From NCBI RefSeq assembly GCF_900005765.1, contig NC_041686.1, positions 1,219,006 through 1,283,005 of the forward strand: DNA of 64,000 nt, in the 5' to 3' direction. Origin of the DNA: Plasmodium relictum. Lineage: Eukaryota > Apicomplexa > Aconoidasida > Haemosporida > Plasmodiidae. Made by a program: the position numbers and the translations under genes. Below the pieces are notes generated by a model. It did no database searches, was not told the origin of the DNA, and saw only the letters and a program-made list of their open reading frames with translations. Each line of letters begins with the position of its first letter. The stretch's first letter is position 1. Below are positions 12,275 to 24,160 of this stretch, one piece after another.

Positions 12275-15200
12275 ATGGAAAATGAATCATTCAATCCTTT
12301 ATCTCTATTAGATAAAAATCAACCTTTTGATGCTGAAAAGTTAAAATTATTAGATAATGTAGTTGAAGCATTATTAGATACAAAAGATAAAAATAGAAGA
12401 GATTTTGCACAAAATCTGTTAAATCAATTTAAAATGTTAGATAATTCATGGAGATCTGTTTCAATTATATTAGAACACAGTGAAAATGTAAATACTAAAT
12501 TTTATGGATTACAAATATTAGAAGAATGCATAAATAATAAATGGAATATTCTTCCACCAGAAGAAAAAGAAGGAATGAAAAACTTTATTGCTTGTTATAC
12601 TATAACATTATCAACAGAAGGAACAACAGTAGGAGTAGATAGGCATTTATTAAATAAATTAGATGAGACATTAATTCAAATAGTAAAAAAAGAATGGCCA
12701 GATTCTTGGTCTAGTTTTATTCCAGATATAGTAAATTCAGCTAAATTAAATCAAAATGTCTGTGAGAATAATATGAAATTATTAAATATGCTAAGTGAGG
12801 AAGTATTTGAATTTGGAAATGAAACATTAGTTAAAAAAAAAAAAGAAAAATTAAGAAATGAATACGCTAGCCAATTTCAAGAAGTATATAATTTATGTTT
12901 GTATATTTTAGAGGCAAATGTGTATAATAAAAGAAGTACTAACACTTCTTTAATTAAACAAACATTAAATTGTTTATCTAATTTTTTTAAATGGATACCA
13001 TTAACTTACATTTTTGATAAATATAAATTTAATGATAATAATATTCAAATAATTGATTTACTATTTGATCATTTTTGGGACGATATTTCTTATAAAATAG
13101 AATGTGTAAAGTGTATACAAGAAATTGTCATGTTAAAAATTGATGAAAAAAATATTATATATTTTGATAATGTATTTATAAATCTATGGTCAAAATTAGT
13201 AAGCAAAATTAAATTATTACCAAATGCCAATGAAATGAAAAATATTCCTCCTGAATTAAAAATTTTTTGGGAACAATATTTTTTACAATTAAGCATTTGT
13301 ATAACTAGTTTTTTAAAAAATTATCGAGAGAAAATTGTAGAAAAAAATAATAATACTAATGATGTTAATATTGTATTTAAATTTTTAAATATGCTTGCAA
13401 ATAGTAATATGGAAGAAGTATTTTTAATTATTATTGATTATTATAATATATTTACAGAACAATTAATAAGAGAATTAATAACACGATTAGAGCAAGAACA
13501 TAATTTAAAAAATAAAAATTGTTCCAATTCATCAACAGAGTTAAAAAACTCTTTAGCATCAATGAATACTTCCTTGAATTTAGAATCATCTTCATTAAGT
13601 AATAGGAAATCGTACAGTTTTGCAACAATGAGTAATGATTTAACCTTAAACAATAATAATAGTAATAAAACAATTAATATTAATGAATATTCCTCTATTT
13701 TAGATAAAATTGATTTAACACCTACTGAAATTAGGAAAATGTGCCCTAGGATTAAATTATATGAATTTATTTTAAATGATATAAGAAAAACTGTTATTGA
13801 AAAAATGGCAAAACCCCAAGAAATTTATATATCATATGATAATGAAACAGGAGAAGTAGTAAGAGATTTTGAACCAGACACAACAGAAATAGCTTTGTAT
13901 AATACTATGAAAACAACTTTAGTATACTTAACTTATTTAGGTTCAGAAAAAACTATGGAATTAATAGTAGAGTTGTTAAACAAAGAATCTGAAAAGTCTT
14001 TAAAAAATACAAACAAAAATGAAGTATGGAATAGTACCAAGACTAACAGAATAAGTTATGCTGTTGGTTCTATATCTATGTGTATGACTCTTAAAAAAGA
14101 ACAAGATTTTTTAATGTATATATTAAGGATATATTTACATATGATAGAAGTAAAAAATGGAGAAGAAAATAGAGCCATATTAGCTTCCTGCGTTATGTAT
14201 ATAGTTAGTCAATATCATAGATTTTTGAAACTTCATTGGAGATTCTTAAAGACAGTAATGAAAAAATTATTTGAATTTGCTGAAAATGAAAAAGTTCAAG
14301 ATATGGCAGCTGAAACTATTTTAAAGATTTGTAAACAATGCAAAAATGTTATTGCTAAAAATAATCATTCTAATGATAACAGTGAATCATTTTTTAGTAC
14401 TTTTATTAAATTTCATAATAATATCATGCATAAATTACCAGAAAAATTAAATCTTCTTCTTTATGAAGCAATTGCACACGTTATTTCTTGTTTTCCTTAT
14501 GAAGAAAAACAAGAAAGCATAAAAATTTTGATGAGTAAATTAATGAATCTTTGGAACTCTTTAATATGTTCTAATAATGGTATTAAAGACCTAAATAACC
14601 AAAATTCTTTAAATAATAATATAAATAATAATACTGATGATATGAAAAATTTAGAACATTTATGTACTTATGAAAATTCCAAATTAATTATTACTTTTGT
14701 GAGAGTGAATTGTAGATTAGCATATGCTTTATCGTATTTTTATTATGAACAATTATCTTTAGTATTTTTAGATTTCTTAAAAATTTATCAACTATATAGC
14801 AAATACATAAATTTAGAAGTAGAAACAAATGGAACCAAAAGAATTAAACATGCTCAATTTAGAAATTTATTTTTAATGAAAAGAGAATTTTTACATTTAA
14901 TTGAAACTACCATAGAAAGAAGCTGTTATAATATACAAGAATTGGAGGAAGAAATATTAAAAAGGGAACAAAAAAAATTGAAGAATGAAATAGATGAGTC
15001 TATGGATATTCATTTACCAACTATTGAGGAAGCAAAACAAATTAATTTTCAAATGACTAGTAATATATTAAATGTTCTATTGGAAACAATATTAGTTGAT
15101 TACCGGGATAGTAATCCATATATAAAAGATGCTGAAGTGTTTTCTTTATTATCAACCGTATTTAAAAAAATTGAAAATGTAACTTGCCCTATTTTACCAA

Positions 15201-16191
15201 CAGTATTAAATTATGTTTTATTACCAACTATTGATATGATAAAAAATGATTTTTCTTCTTATCCTGAACATAGAGAAAAATTTTATAATTTTTTAGATGC
15301 ATGTGTTAAGCACTGTTTTGATTATTTATTTACTCTAGACTCAGAAATATTTAATACTTTTATTCAATCATTGTTGTGGGCAATTAAGCATGAACATCCA
15401 TCCGTTGCTGATCATGGTTTAAGAATAACTCACCAATTTTTACATAATATCATTATAAAAAAAAAGGAATATTTAGAAGAATTTTGTAAAGCTTTTTATT
15501 ATATTATATTAAATGAAATTTTCAAAACTTTAACTGACTCTTTTCATAAATCAGGTTTTCATTATCAAACGATAATTCTTATGAATTTACTGAGATTGCT
15601 TGAATTTGAAGTAGTAAATATCCCAGAAGTAGAAATAACAAAGCCCCATATAATAAAGCATGTGCAAACATTTTTATCGCAATCTTTTGAAAATTTAAAT
15701 CAAAAACAAATTGAAACATTTTCAGTAGATTTATTTAATTTTTGCGTTGAATCTCCATCTGCTTTTAGATCATTTGTTAGAGATTTACTTATATCTCTTA
15801 AGGTAGTACTAATATATTTTTATTTATAAAATATATTCTCCAAAAAAAAAAAAAACTATTAAAAATATTTATATATACATAATTATATATATTTTTTTTT
15901 ATTATTAGGAATTTGCTACTAATCAAGATGAACTTTATGAGGCAGATAGGCAAGAAGCATTGCAAAGGGCAAAGTTAGCAGAAGATAATAAACTTATTAA
16001 GGTAAAAAATAATATATATATAATTCTATTTATGTTTATATTTTTTATATAAATAATACTTCATTTATATATGTAAAATACAAAATACTTAATTTTTTTT
16101 TTTTTTATTATAGTTAAGAGGGCTAATGAAAGAAGATGTTCCTAGCTTTTCAGCTATTGATGTTGATGATGAATGCATAAACATAGAATAA
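12275..16191 (+). CDS. XPO1: Exportin-1 (CRM1), three exons
   Basis: Exons 12275-15802, 15909-16001 and 16114-16191 give 1232 residues. Both introns are phase 0 (GTAGTA...TTAG and GTAAAA...TATAG). The last two exons restore the conserved C-terminal extension starting EFATNQDELYEADRQ, which a single-exon reading would lose to eight intron codons and a stop. The N-terminus has the importin-beta-type repeat (LDNSWRSVSIILEHSENVNT). The CRM1 core is strong around residues 620-700 (MYIVSQYHRFLKLHWRFLKT), as is the C-terminal HEAT region. By family it is the RanGTP-dependent nuclear export receptor for leucine-rich NES cargo. A Ser/Asn-rich insert at about residues 410-470 makes it longer than the human protein. 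The site equivalent to human Cys528 appears not to be cysteine (see findings). Confidence 0.95.
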
Positions 16192-17672
16192 TAACTCTTT
16201 TATAAATTTTTTTTTTTTTTATTATACATTATTTTTTAATTATTATTTTCGTTAACTTTAAATTTTTATATTATTACTTTCTTTTAAATAAAATTTTTTT
16301 TTTCAAGAAAAATAAATTTGAATTTTTAGGTGATTATTAGAAGAAGAAAAAAAAAAAAAATAGCTTCCTTGTGTTACATATGCATAATAAAAATAATAAA
16401 AATAAGCATTCATCAATTTAGATAATTTTATTAATTTATTACATACATAATATGAAGATATTTCAATAAACTTATTTATATATTATTATATATTTTTTTT
16501 ATTATTTCTTTTTTTTTCTATTATTTTCTTTCTTGCCTTACATAATGTATTATTTTTAAATTTAGTAAAAAAAAAAAAAAAAAGACAGATATTTCTAAGT
16601 TGAATGGTTAATTGTTTTATGCTTTTTTTAATATTTAATATTTATAACAAAGCAAAGACTTCTATATAATTGGAATTTTTTCTTTTTTGTTCTTTTTCAA
16701 AGTATATGTAATTGTAATTTTAATAAAAATTAATGAATAAAATACAAGGAAGGCATATACATATTCATTAATTTTTAAAATATTAAAAGAATAAAAAAAT
16801 TTTATATACTGTATATTTTTAACTATCCCCAAAATTAGTTTACAGCTATAATCATACATATATAAAATTGTTATGTATAAACATTTAAAAAAATGTTTTC
16901 TGTTAAGAAAAACTTGGTATCATATGTATATAGTTTAAAAATCTTATATGTAAAATTTATTAGATGAGCAATTTATTATATATTTCATATGCTTGCTTAT
17001 CTTAAAATATTAAAAAGATAGTAATATTTGGTATATTACTTTAAAAAGGAAAAAATATTATTTGTTTTAAAATTCATATTAAATGTATTTCTATTTTTTC
17101 TAAGCATTTTATTTTTTTTCATAAAAAATTAAAAGAAAAAAAAGACTTTTAAGATATACAAAAGGGGAATTTTTTTCTAAATTTTTCTGAAAAAATATTC
17201 CAAATAAATTTTTATTTAAAAAAGAATTTTAAATTTAACAAAACAAAAAAAAAAAAAGATAAGCTACATTTATTAAAAAAAATTTTTTTTATTGCATATT
17301 TTTTGAAAGTTCCATTAACTATTGAAGTTTTAGAAATAACTTATATAAAAATGAAGTAGTTTGTTTTAATAAAAAATTTTCTATACAATGAAATTTAAGG
17401 GATTGATGATTAAAACTTTTAATGTTAAATATATTTTTACCTGGTTTTCTTTTATTAAAAATTCTTTATTCACAATTTATGCATTACTATGCATGTATAT
17501 ACATTAATAATATAATATTGTTAAAATTTAGATTTTAAGTATGTAATTTTATTTAAATTTTTTTATATGTTAACTTTCATTTTTGTAATTTATCATTAAA
17601 TCATCGTGCTAATTATATACCGATTTCCTTTTTTTCCTTTTTTTCTCTTTTTTCTTTTTTTTTTTCATTATT

Positions 17673-17756
<84 letters not shown>

Positions 17757-18909
17757 CCCCATTTTTTTTTTTTTATTTTATTCTCTTTTTTTCCTATATA
17801 TTTTTTCCTTTTCCTTAATATTGTAATTTCTTCCATTTTATTTTTATTATTTTCGAGCATTTGCTATTTCTTTCTTTTAAAAATATATTTAAAATGTCAA
17901 AAAATGAAGGAAAATAAAAATATATATATATATATATAAAATATTTATGCATCATCATCTGACTTCTCTTTTATTTTTCTTTTTTTTTTTCTTATATTTC
18001 ACATATCTTCTTTTATTTTATAACATTTAGATGATTCATATAAATTTTTTTTATGGAATCTAAAAATCAATCTTATTAAAAATTATAAAGTTGTAATACT
18101 TTGTTATATGTATGTATATATATATAAGTTTTTTTTTTTAAAGAATTTTTTGAAAAAATAATTTTAAAATATATTTTTCAAATTAATCAGAAATATGATG
18201 TTTTTTTAATTAAAAAAAAAATAAACAAATATATATATAACAAAAATGTAATGCATTTAAAATTCATGAACTTAGGTACATTTGAAAAAATTAGAAAAAT
18301 TTATCAATGAAAAATTTCGTGTATTTCACATTTTTAAAAAAGCAATCATATTTTTATAATTTAAATTTTTAAATAAAAAAAAAAGAAAAAAAAAAATTAC
18401 TTTTGAACTCTTTTTTATAATTATCTATTAATAGTAAATAAAAATCTGGAATCATTATTTGATATAACCCTCATGAATATATATATATATATATTCAAAA
18501 GTATAGGTAGATGTATTATTAAATACTTACAGATTTATATGTTAATTCATATAAATTTAAAATTCACACAATACAATAAAAAATATAAATAAAATAAAAT
18601 AAAATATAAAAAATAAGATAAAACTTAAAATAACACAAATGTTTAAAAGGGTATATGTAAAATTATAAAAGAAGAATAGATAATATAAATATAGTTATAG
18701 TAATTCAACAAAAATTACTGAATTCAAAATCAAAAAGTATTGAACATTTAATTCTTAAAAAAAAAAAATAGATCAAATATAGTAAGTGTTTATGTTTTAA
18801 AGAATAATAATAATCTTTAAGTACTGATGAAAAAAATAAGTCTATTAATAAAATAAATCCTTCAAATTTTTTTAAATTAAATAAAAATACATATAATTTA
18901 TGTAAAAGT
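16192..18909. other. Intergenic region between exportin-1 and the KH gene
   Basis: About 2.7 kb without a supported gene. It contains the longest homopolymer in the window (82 T at 17675-17756). Short ORFs at 16662-16859, 17606-17860 and 18705-18917 are homopolymer translations or shadows. Confidence 0.6.
17675..17756. repeat. 82-base poly-T homopolymer
   Basis: An uninterrupted run of 82 T, flanked by T-rich DNA interrupted only by single C or A bases and followed by CCCC. It is far longer than the 10-20 base runs usual in this window. Its exact length in the sequence may be affected by assembly. Confidence 0.85.
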
Positions 18910-20374
18910 ATGAACAATCTATTATTAAAGCAACAAATGTATCAAAAAAATTCAAAAGATCAGAATAGTATAACAAAATTGAACAACACCTCATCGAATA
19001 GAGATGGAGGTTATCAGAGAAATAGTAATATAGGAAAGATCAATATGAATAATATGCCAAATAATAATATTTATAATAATTCCAATAATTTAAATAATGA
19101 TAACTATTCATTAGGTTTATTTATTGATAACCCTCAAAATGCATTTGTCTTTGATGAAAAAGATTTAAAAACTTTGTTTTCTTACTATAAAGGAGCAAAA
19201 AATATAAGAATATTAAATGATAAAGCAGCAGCACAAATAACTTTTTATGATCAAAATATGATACAACAAGTAAAAAAAGATATTAATGGGTTAACGATAA
19301 ATGATATTGGTACTATTAGATGTATTATATTAAATGAGGGAAAGGTTATCGAACAATTTCTTCCTTTTTCAGCAAATGATCCTGCACACTTACAGAATTC
19401 TAATTTATACTCTAATAACGAAAATACAGTTAATATGCTAAAAAAATTGGCTAGCTTATTACAACCACAAAATAATACTAATATAAAAAAGAAAAATGAT
19501 ATGAATCAATTAACAAAAAATCAGGTGAATAACAAAATTAACCATACGAATTATAGCAATTCAAACAGTAATTTTAATCCTATACATAATAAAAATGACC
19601 AAAATGAAAATCCATATGCTAATAAAAGATTAAGTAGAATAGAATTAATTGATATTTTTGGTTTTCCTTCCGAGTTTGATGTAATGAAAAAAATTTTAGG
19701 TAAAAACAATTCAAATATAACTTATATAAATGATCAAACAAATAACAATGTAAAAATAGAAATAAAAGGGAAACCAATAAATGAGGCACCTGTTGTTGAA
19801 CGAATGCATATATCTGTATTATCAGATGACATACCTTCGTATAAAAAAGGAATTGAATTAATCATAAAATTGTTAAATTCTATTTTTAAGGAATTTTGCG
19901 ATTTTTGCTTTGAAAAAAAATATCCAGTACCGGAAAATTTAGCATTTAAGAGGCATGAATATACTTATAATCCAGATGGAACTACGAAATACTTAGGTTA
20001 TAAAGAAAATTCGCATATATTAAAAGAAAATTGCAAAAATGATTATATGTATAAAAAAAACAAAAACATACCAAAGAATGAAAAAGACAAAAGAATTCCT
20101 AACAATACTTTTAATATGTATTCGAACTCCAATCTTCAGTATAATAACCAAAATGTGATCTCAGGAGACTTTAAGGAAATGTAAAAAAAAATAAAAAAAG
20201 AATAATAAAATTTAAAAAAAAAAAAAGAAAAAATAGACTTATAGCTTCACATAATATGTATATCATTATTATTTATTTATTTATATATTTATTTTTTTTT
20301 TTTTTTTTAGAAACTATAAAGAATCTAATCAAGGAAATTTTCGTAATATTAAATTAAATAGAACGAGAGATTAA
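18910..20374 (+). CDS. Conserved RNA-binding protein with RRM-like and KH-like domains, two exons
   Basis: Exons 18910-20180 and 20311-20374 join in phase 2 (AT|A) to give 444 residues. The intron is 130 bases and ends in a T-rich TTTTAG acceptor. Residues about 66-145 (SLGLFIDNPQNAFVFDEKDL to TIRCIIL) have the beta-alpha pattern of a divergent RRM. Residues about 240-330 contain a KH type I-like segment (IFGFPSEFDVMKKILGKNNS, then EIKGK) resembling the KHDC4-type KH domain, with a nonstandard GKNN in place of GxxG. The linkers are Asn-rich. An RNA-binding role is inferred from these folds; the target is unknown. From recollection, a KH-domain gene sits at this position in P. falciparum chromosome 3. 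The start is the first ATG of the open frame, so an upstream exon cannot be excluded. Confidence 0.75.
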
Positions 20375-22460
20375 CTATTATTAAAAAATCATTTAAATTT
20401 ATTTTGTTACATAATATCAGAATAATATTTTTAATTTGTAAACTATTTTTTTATATTCTGATAGAAAAACATTATTTCTTTTCAAATAGTTATTATACTA
20501 ACCGAAATCTTTTAACAGTAATATCATCCTTTCTTTTAAAAAAAAAAAACATATAAATTTTTTTTTTTTAAATTTATGTATAATTCAATTATATAATTTT
20601 TTTTTATTTTCAAATATGTTTATATTAGTTAAAATAAATATATATAATGTGTATGCTTTTTTTGCGTAAAATAATTCATTTATTTTTTGAGGAAGTTATA
20701 TTTGAATATTAATTTACTCTATTAATTTTAATATAAAATTTAAAAAGTTTTATTTTTTATGAGTAATAAGAAATAATATAATAATAAAGGTTAAAATATA
20801 GAAAGTTTTCAAAAAATAATAAGTATATTTTTATTATATTTTTTTTTTTTTCGAATGTATATTAAAAGCTAAAAAAAGATTATGTGTAATCTTAAAAATA
20901 TCTGACTAAATTACTAATTTAGCTTTTTATATTTCTTCTTAAAAAATAAAAACTTCAAGCTTTTCAAATATAATAAAGTATTAATGAAAGGATGTGTATT
21001 AAATGGCAAAAACAAAAAAAAAAGAAACATTTACTTTATATATGCATGTTAATTTTGTAAATAATTAAATATATTATAGAGCGTTTTTTAAATCTTATTT
21101 ATTTAAATTTTTTAATATTTATTTTTTTGCATTAAATATAAATAGTAAAAGATTAAATTTATAATTATGTTACTTTTGATTTTTTAACAAAAATATATTA
21201 AGTTTTTGAAAAATTTATATATATATTGTATTTTATTTTACGCTTAAACTTTTATCATTACTTATATTCTATTTTTGTTACTCTAATAATATATTAATTA
21301 TTTCTTCATTAAAATTCTTATTTTATTATTTTGGTTATTAATTTTTTTTATTTTATTACTGTTTTTAACATTTTTATTATCATTTATTCTTTTTTTTTTC
21401 TTTTTTCGTTTCTGATTTTCGTTTGAATTGCGATGTTGTCATTTAAATATAAATATGAATATTTATAATACATTTAGACTTTCTTAATTATATATGTATT
21501 TATAATGTTTTGATTTATTAAAAGAAATAAAAAATTTCCATAAATATAAATTTTCATTTTTGGAAAAAAGTATTTTAATATTTCTATGTAAGTTTTTATT
21601 AGAACAATTTAGATTAATAGTTTTTAAAATAACATTATCGTTTTTAATATATATATATATATATAATTTTATGATTTATACAATTTAAATTTTTTTATAT
21701 TTTCATTTTTTAATAATTTCTATTTCACAATTTTTAAGTATTTTATTTATTCTTTTTTTTTTTTTCAACAAATATATAATTCTTTGTAATTATTTTAAAA
21801 GTAATATGTTTTGGGCAAATATAGGCATTTAATGTATATTTTTAGTGACTTTTCTTGAGATATTAAATTATTTATTTTGAAATAATATGAATATTTTTTG
21901 TCCCTTTATAAATTTATAATTTTAATAAAATGAATTATTTATTTCATTTCCTATGAATTATATTTTATTTTATTTAAAGAGAACTATAATAATAAAAGAA
22001 AGATAAATTATCTATATTTAAAATACATGCATATTAAAAAGAAATTTGTTCTGAAAGAATCAAAAAAAAAAAAAAATATGTAAATTTTCAAGTTCTTTTT
22101 AAAAGTAAATATAACATGTTTAAATAATACCACGTAACAAAAGGAAATTTAAAACTTTTCTCATAAGTATTATATATTTACATCAATTTTGTAATATTAT
22201 AGGAATCCTATGTATATATTTTTAAAAAAAGATAAAAACAAGAAAGTTTATTATATTTTGAATATTTTTATATAATTTTTTTTTAATTTTTATGATGCAT
22301 CTATTTTTTAGTGAATAGTTAATTTTTTTTTTTATATTTACGCAAATGATGTTAATAATTTTTTAAACTTACATGAATATATACTTAAAAAAGAAAAATT
22401 AACGAAAATACAATAAAAAAAGAAATTTTTTTTTGATGGTACAGAAAAAATATAAGGAAA
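20375..22460. other. Intergenic region between the KH gene and the CDGSH gene
   Basis: About 2.1 kb of A+T-rich DNA. On the reverse strand, 21250-21442 contains a Lys/Asn-rich coding-like patch interrupted by frame changes (see findings). Nothing else is supported. Confidence 0.5.
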
Positions 22461-23108
22461 ATGAGTGATCCACTAGAGTATCTTAATGAAATAAACTTCA
22501 ATACGAAAAAATTTCCTCAGTATACTCATGTACGTATTTGTAAAATATATCAAAAAAAATGTTACATATTATAATTTTTATAAAAAATATTCTACATTTA
22601 CTAAATATATATATATAATATTCAGTTAATAGAAACTTGCCCATCTGAACATGAAAATGAAAAGACTATAAGAATTTGTCGTTGTTGGCAATCAGGAAAA
22701 TTCCCATATTGTGATGATACACATAAGGTTAAATATATAGATATATATATATATATATATATATATGCATTTAATTAATGTATGATGTATATATATATAT
22801 ATATTTTTTTTTTTTTTATTTAGATTTTCATTGAAAATGGTGACAATGTTGGTCCATATGTAGCAAAATTAACTAGTTATAAGTTATCAGATGAAGAAAA
22901 GTTAAAAAAGAAAAAATACAATGAAAAATATATAAAAATAAATAATAAAATTCCCTATGAAAAATCTACAAAATTAAATTTTAAATTAAATTATTCATAT
23001 GTGAATCAGAAATTAAAGAAACCTATTTTTTTATCTTTTTTTGTTCTAACATCTGCCATACTATATACACAAAAAGATCAAGTTACTAATATGTATTCTA
23101 CTCATTAA
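22461..23108 (+). CDS. CDGSH-type iron-sulfur protein with C-terminal membrane anchor, three exons
   Basis: Exons 22461-22529, 22626-22727 and 22824-23108 are all phase 0 and encode 151 residues. All exons are short. Exon 2 encodes CRCWQSGKFPYCDDTH, which matches the CDGSH signature C-x-C-x2-S-x3-P-x-C-D-x-x-H, so the three Cys and one His that bind a 2Fe-2S cluster are present. Exon 3 supplies a Lys-rich linker and, near the end, a hydrophobic segment (PIFLSFFVLTSAILY) that could be a tail anchor. MitoNEET/CISD proteins have their anchor at the N-terminus, so the C-terminal placement is different. A role in Fe-S or redox handling at an organelle outer membrane is inferred from family. The gene is convergent with the ABC transporter gene downstream. 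Confidence 0.85.
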
Positions 23109-24160
23109 AAAAAAAAAAGGAATGGTATAATGAAAAAAATAGTTTTATATATATATACAACTGTCTTTTAATTGTATCTACATTAATGTAATTAAAATAT
23201 ATGTATAAAACTTTTAAAATTTGTTTCTCTTACAAATCTTATAAATATTATTAATAATTGAAAACTATTTTAAATATTTTTTTACATTGTTGTAAGTATT
23301 AATGTTATTATTAATTTTATTTTTTTTTTGTGGTTAAAATTTATCATTTATATTATTATTATAAAATTTTCTTTTAAATTAAGTGATAAAGTTGTATATG
23401 TATTATGATTGGAGGATTTTCTCTTTTTATATAAAACTTTTAATATAATAAAATTATATCAAGTATATTAATATATCTTTTTTACTGATAATAGAAAAGG
23501 TAAATTACCATAGGAAAATGTTTAAATCTCTAAAATAATATAAAATAAAAGAATTATATACATATATATTATAAAATAATGAGAAAAACAAATTAGTAAT
23601 GCAAGTTATATGCATATACATATATGTGTATATATATACAAAGAAAAAATAAGTTTTGAATAGGAAAAGTTATAACATTTAATGTGAACTTGAAAAAATA
23701 AAAAATGAGTAAAAATAAATAATTACCTATTGAAAATTTGATAAAAAAAAAAAAAAAAATCATTATACTATATTATGGAAAAACAAAAAAAGACAAATAA
23801 TTTATAAGAAATAAAGAATATATTAATTTGATACAAAACAAATAACCCATATGTTAAAAATATTTATTTAATAATATAATAATTAAAAAAAAAAATGAAC
23901 TTTTTATTTTTTTATTTTTTTTTCTTACAGAAAAAATAAAGCATAAATTCTCTTATCTCTTAATTTATATATATAAAGTACTAAAAAGTATATTAAATTC
24001 AAATATTCATATAAAAATTTTCTTTAAATATATGCTTTTTCAATGTAGCAATACATATAAAGACAATAAATATAATGATAAAATCAATGTATTTATTTTA
24101 ATTATATAAATAATAAATTTTTTATTTAATACTTTAGATATATGTATATATTATACTTTT
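23109..24160. other. Convergent intergenic region
   Basis: About 1 kb between the 3' ends of the CDGSH gene (+) and the ABC transporter gene (-). It is A+T-rich, with no coding signal seen. Confidence 0.6.

Noticed and set aside
16662-16859. 65-codon reverse ORF
   Set aside because: A+T-rich composition, no motif, and no splice or promoter context.
17606-17860. Poly-Phe (+) and poly-Lys (-) ORFs
   Set aside because: They are direct translations of the 82-base T homopolymer.
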